A model generated the notes under the pieces. That model saw only the letters and a list, made by a program, of their open reading frames with translations. It searched no databases and was not told the DNA's origin. A program made the position numbers and the translations under genes. A stretch of DNA of 38,781 bases from the NCBI GenBank assembly GCA_012522415.1, contig JAAYKM010000078.1, positions 1 to 38,781 on the forward strand. Direction: 5' to 3'. Positions within the stretch are counted from its first letter, which is position 1; every line of letters begins with the position of its first letter. Shown piece by piece: positions 36,119 to 38,781 of this stretch. Source of the stretch: Deltaproteobacteria bacterium (GTDB taxonomy: Bacteria; Desulfobacterota; Syntrophia; Syntrophales; JAAYKM01).

Positions 36119-36283
36119 GTGAGTGAGTTTGGAACAAATCATCCGTTGCATGTGGAATCCAGGGCCTGTGGTTTATTCGTAGTCGGTGAGGGGAATTGTA
36201 TTAAAGTGAAGTCCATGGAAGAGGCAAACAAGCTCATCGCCCAATTAAAATCCGAGAAAAAAACCAACGAAACAACATGTTAG
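36119..36283 (+). CDS. 54-residue protein of unknown function, GTG start
   Basis: This short gene is supported by an excellent ribosome site, AGGAGG at 36105-36110, 8 bases before a GTG start. The protein starts MSEFGTNHPLHVESRACGLF, continues with VVGEGNCIKVKSMEEANKLI and ends ETTC. The ACGLFVVGEGNCIKVKSMEEANKLIAQL-like pattern of two short strands followed by a helix looks like a small folded domain. Three cysteines (17, 27, 54) are present. I cannot assign a family. It lies 200 bases after the 91-residue gene on the same strand. Confidence 0.55.
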   Translation: MSEFGTNHPLHVESRACGLFVVGEGNCIKVKSMEEANKLIAQLKSEKKTNETTC

Positions 36284-36872
36284 ATAGGTAATCTTTCAGG
36301 AATAACAAAGTTAATTTCTGACGGCAGGGGGTGTCAAATGAGGGACATGCCACCCCCCTCCGGGAACGATGACGGACAAGCAGGCGTTTTATATCCTTGC
36401 AACGACTTGATCGTATATCCCGGGCAACTCATCTCATGTTGCCTTGAGGCGTTTTGCCTTGCGCTGGCAAACCGAACTCCGTGCGGATTGATTCGAGGGC
36501 ACAGAGGATAAGGATACTGTAGGAGTGATGACTGTTCGGCTCCGTCTTTGAACCGAACATCTCATTCTCCATGGAATCCTTTGAATCGGTCGCTGATATG
36601 ATAAGACCAGGCTCGATCATAGAACGAGGCCTTTGCGAAACCGGATCAATTCGTGCTTATGCCATGCCGGAACAGGCAGATACCCGGTATTTTCAGATAC
36701 CCCCTGGGTTGGGGAATGCCTCGGAGGGGTCATCATACCATCGCCAGCCAGCCACACGCCTTTTTCGCGTATTCACATGAGGTACACGAAATGCCATCCA
36801 ATATGATCTTTCGTGTACGGCTTGGAATATCATGATTATATTCAACATTTGGGATTCAAAGGCCTTTCATCT
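36284..36872. other. Hairpin-rich non-coding stretch before the B12-type radical SAM gene
   Basis: No credible gene in 589 bases, but several short inverted repeats: GGGGGTG/CACCCCC (about 36327-36357), GGCAAC/GTTGCC (36423-36443), GTTCGG/CCGAAC (36534-36558) and the 10-bp repeat at 36782-36818. It may be a long leader or decayed sequence. Confidence 0.4.
36782..36818. repeat. Perfect 10-bp inverted repeat upstream of the radical SAM gene
   Basis: GTACACGAAA (36782-36791) and TTTCGTGTAC (36809-36818) are perfect complements around a 17-base spacer, 55 bases before the ATG at 36873. The dyad could be an operator or an mRNA hairpin; no T-run follows. Confidence 0.75.
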
Positions 36873-38408
36873 ATGAAAGTTGTTCTGATGTCCATGCCCG
36901 ACGTGGCGCCTGTTATCATGCATGAAGCGGCCTTTCACATGCCCAATTGCGGTATTGCCAGCGTGGGGGCCAATATCGATGAGGAACATCAGGTCTATGT
37001 CATTGATCTGATCCGCAAGCGCGGGCGGCTTCAGAATTACCTGACCAAAACCCTCACAAAAATACAACCCGAACTCGTCGGCTTGTCCGCCATGGCCTGG
37101 CAATACGACACCTGCCTCAAAATAGCCCGTTTCATAAAATATCTGTTGCCCCGTGTAAAAATCATGATCGGCGGCTATCATGGCACCCTGATGTACGAAG
37201 AAATCGCGGCCTCACCGGAAGCCGGACAGATCGATTTTATTATCCGGGGAGAGGGAGAGGAGACATGCCGCAGACTGGTCAACGCCCTGGAAGGCAGGGA
37301 CAGGATCGAAGATATTCCCTCCCTCTCCTACAAACAGGGACCCGATTTCGTTCACAATCCCAGAGGGGAGCTGCTGGATTTATCCCGACTGAAACTTCCC
37401 ATCCGGGACAAACGCCGCTTAACCTCGGGCTATCACGTCATGCTTTCCAAAGTGGAGGTGCTTGAGACATCCCGGGGCTGCACGCGGGCCTGTTCTTTTT
37501 GCAGCATCAGGCACATGTACGGCCGGACATTCAGGACCTATCCCCTGGAACGGATTCTGGCGGACATAGACGACATTTATTATAACCGCCGCACTCGTCT
37601 GATTTTTGTGGCCGACGACAATCTGGTATTGGACCCCGACCGGGTGATCCGGATCTGTGACGCCATAATCGCCCGCAACTACAAGGGATTAAAACTTATT
37701 GTCCAGGCCGATTGTGTTTCCATGTCGCGAAACGAAGAGATGGTCCGGAAAATGTCGCAGGCAGGCATGAAATCCATCTTCCTCGGCATCGAGAGTGCCT
37801 CCCGGAAAAACCTGGCCGTCGCCAGAAAGGGGGACATTGTGAAAGCCTCCCGGCAGGCCGTGCAGATGTGTCACAAGTACGACATCATGGTGGTAGCCGG
37901 GATGATTTTCGGATTTCCCGACGATGCGGAAGAGGACATCATTGAAAATTATCGTTTCCTGAAATCCCTCGATGCCGACACCGCCTATTGTCAGATTCTC
38001 ACGCCATACCCCCGAACCGAATTACGCCGGGAACTTCTTGACCTGGGCATGGTGACCAACCCCTCCGACTACCGGTGGTATAACGGCATGTGGGCCAATA
38101 TCAAAACCCGGCACCTTGATGACCGGCAACTGCAGTACCTTGTCTGGCTTCATCGCCAGCAGATCATGGGCTGGTGGGAACCCTCCGTGCGGGCCAGGTC
38201 GGAGGGACGCCTGTGGGTGCCGATCTGGCTTTTCGCGTTTCGCCCCCTGCTCAAACTGTATTTGGAGCGGAAACTGCGGAAAATCGGCTGGGACGGACTT
38301 TACGTCCAGCAGATGAAAAACCAGGCCCGTCTGAATGTATTTGAAGATTTGGATGTATTGGGTGAATTGGAGAAAGGACGAGATGGGGATCGTAATGGGG
38401 TACGATGA
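36873..38408 (+). CDS. Radical SAM protein with B12-binding-type N-terminal domain
   Basis: A 511-residue protein of the BchE/HpnJ-like type. An N-terminal Rossmann-like domain (1 to about 135), with MPNCGIASVGANI, LVGLSAMAWQYDT and IMIGGYHGTLMYEEI, has the cobalamin-binding shape, but no clear DxHxxG motif. The radical SAM core carries CTRACSFC (Cys203, Cys207, Cys210), FVADDNLVLDPDRV and GMIFGFPDDAEEDI. A C-terminal basic helix region (about 430-500) includes a hydrophobic WVPIWLFAFRPLLKLYL that may touch the membrane. Relatives act on lipids, cofactors or peptides; the substrate is unknown. The frame opens at GTG 36813, inside the inverted repeat, so I prefer ATG 36873 (AAAGG upstream). 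Confidence 0.85.
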   Translation: MKVVLMSMPDVAPVIMHEAAFHMPNCGIASVGANIDEEHQVYVIDLIRKRGRLQNYLTKTLTKIQPELVGLSAMAWQYDTCLKIARFIKYLLPRVKIMIGGYHGTLMYEEIAASPEAGQIDFIIRGEGEETCRRLVNALEGRDRIEDIPSLSYKQGPDFVHNPRGELLDLSRLKLPIRDKRRLTSGYHVMLSKVEVLETSRGCTRACSFCSIRHMYGRTFRTYPLERILADIDDIYYNRRTRLIFVADDNLVLDPDRVIRICDAIIARNYKGLKLIVQADCVSMSRNEEMVRKMSQAGMKSIFLGIESASRKNLAVARKGDIVKASRQAVQMCHKYDIMVVAGMIFGFPDDAEEDIIENYRFLKSLDADTAYCQILTPYPRTELRRELLDLGMVTNPSDYRWYNGMWANIKTRHLDDRQLQYLVWLHRQQIMGWWEPSVRARSEGRLWVPIWLFAFRPLLKLYLERKLRKIGWDGLYVQQMKNQARLNVFEDLDVLGELEKGRDGDRNGVR

Positions 38409-38781
38409 GAACCCTTTCAAGATTTTTCGAAGGTGGAATATCACGTGACGAGAAGCCACGGAGGGAGAAAAAACGATTATTCACGACAAACATTGGAACC
38501 GTACCGGTTATAGAAGAACAAAGGGTGAAAAAATTCAGGTGTGAAATAAATATTGGAATAAGACAGGATACGAAAAAAACAGGGAACGCCAATCTATCTT
38601 GATCATTTGGAAGGGAGGCCAGGCTCCCTGGATTACATTACGGCAAAATCTTGGCTCTATTTAGTCGGTTCTGAAAAAGTCTATTTTGATAAAGCGTTAC
38701 CGTAAGAGATGGTTCTTTGATAATTAGAAAGCCATTGGAAAATTAGACGCAAAAAAGCGGCTGCCCACCGCAGCAGCTTGG
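38409..38781. other. Right-edge stretch with no supported gene
   Basis: The only open frame (38405-38602, basic, 65 residues) overlaps the radical SAM stop as ATGA but has low-complexity basic composition and resembles nothing I know. The rest is AT-rich and ends in a minus-strand terminator. Confidence 0.4.
38750..38779 (-). terminator. Rho-independent terminator on the minus strand
   Basis: Read on the minus strand, AAGCTGCTGC and GCAGCCGCTT form a 10-bp stem with one mismatch around a 5-base loop, followed by a T-run (the A-run 38751-38756). It implies a minus-strand gene just beyond the right edge of the window. Confidence 0.7.

Noticed and set aside
36571-36780. Plus-strand frame of 69 codons upstream of the radical SAM gene
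   Set aside because: No ribosome site, and it lies in the hairpin-rich stretch; probably chance.
38405-38602. Plus-strand frame of 65 codons overlapping the radical SAM stop as ATGA
   Set aside because: The overlap looks like coupling, but the protein is basic, low in complexity and matches nothing I know; the support is too weak to call.

Overview
The window looks like a chromosomal segment of a Gram-negative bacterium. LolA, an OmpA-type C-terminus and a DUF748/AsmA-like protein all imply an outer membrane. Two radical SAM proteins, and the general resemblance of the genes to those of anaerobic delta-proteobacteria (Desulfobacterota, Syntrophus-like), suggest an anaerobe. That placement is inference from gene content, not a database result.

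Layout. 1-220 is the tail of an OmpA-family protein, closed by a strong bidirectional terminator. 311-2211 (minus) is proA-nadD. 2565-4867 (plus) holds a patatin-like lipase, a PflX-type radical SAM protein and a DUF2905 membrane protein. 4939-14415 (minus) is a tight five-gene run: lolA, an amylo-1,6-glucosidase-type debranching enzyme, a GT4 glycosyltransferase, a GH57 enzyme, and a 1418-residue protein joining a eukaryote-type glycogen synthase to an alpha-glucan phosphorylase. Together these form a compact glycogen synthesis and breakdown unit. Between lolA and ilvE (14416-14690) is an AT-rich stretch followed by three DnaA boxes at exact 12-bp spacing, a candidate replication origin or DnaA-controlled site. 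ilvE and comM follow on the minus strand.

From 17750 the genes turn to the plus strand: moaC, a PH-domain membrane protein, a small Fis-like protein, then a translationally coupled pair. The pair is a left-handed beta-helix (GlmU-C-like) protein and a 1262-residue GlmS-like protein with a large insertion and a C-terminal extension. An EntE/DhbE-like aryl-acid adenylating enzyme follows; its pocket residues read as salicylate-type. Next come two secreted proteins sharing an unusual split cysteine motif, and a DUF3108 protein.

The right third (29.1-38.8 kb) is less dense: a small amphipathic repeat protein, a DUF748 giant and a TIM-barrel amidohydrolase (all minus), then a nitroreductase, two small proteins of unknown function (one of 54 residues with a GTG start) and a B12-domain-type radical SAM enzyme (all plus). 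Several 400-600 base stretches there carry no convincing gene. No tRNA, rRNA, CRISPR array or intact insertion sequence was seen. The strongest candidates for something undescribed are the beta-helix/GlmS-like pair, the synthase-phosphorylase fusion, the split-motif secreted pair and the DnaA-box cluster.
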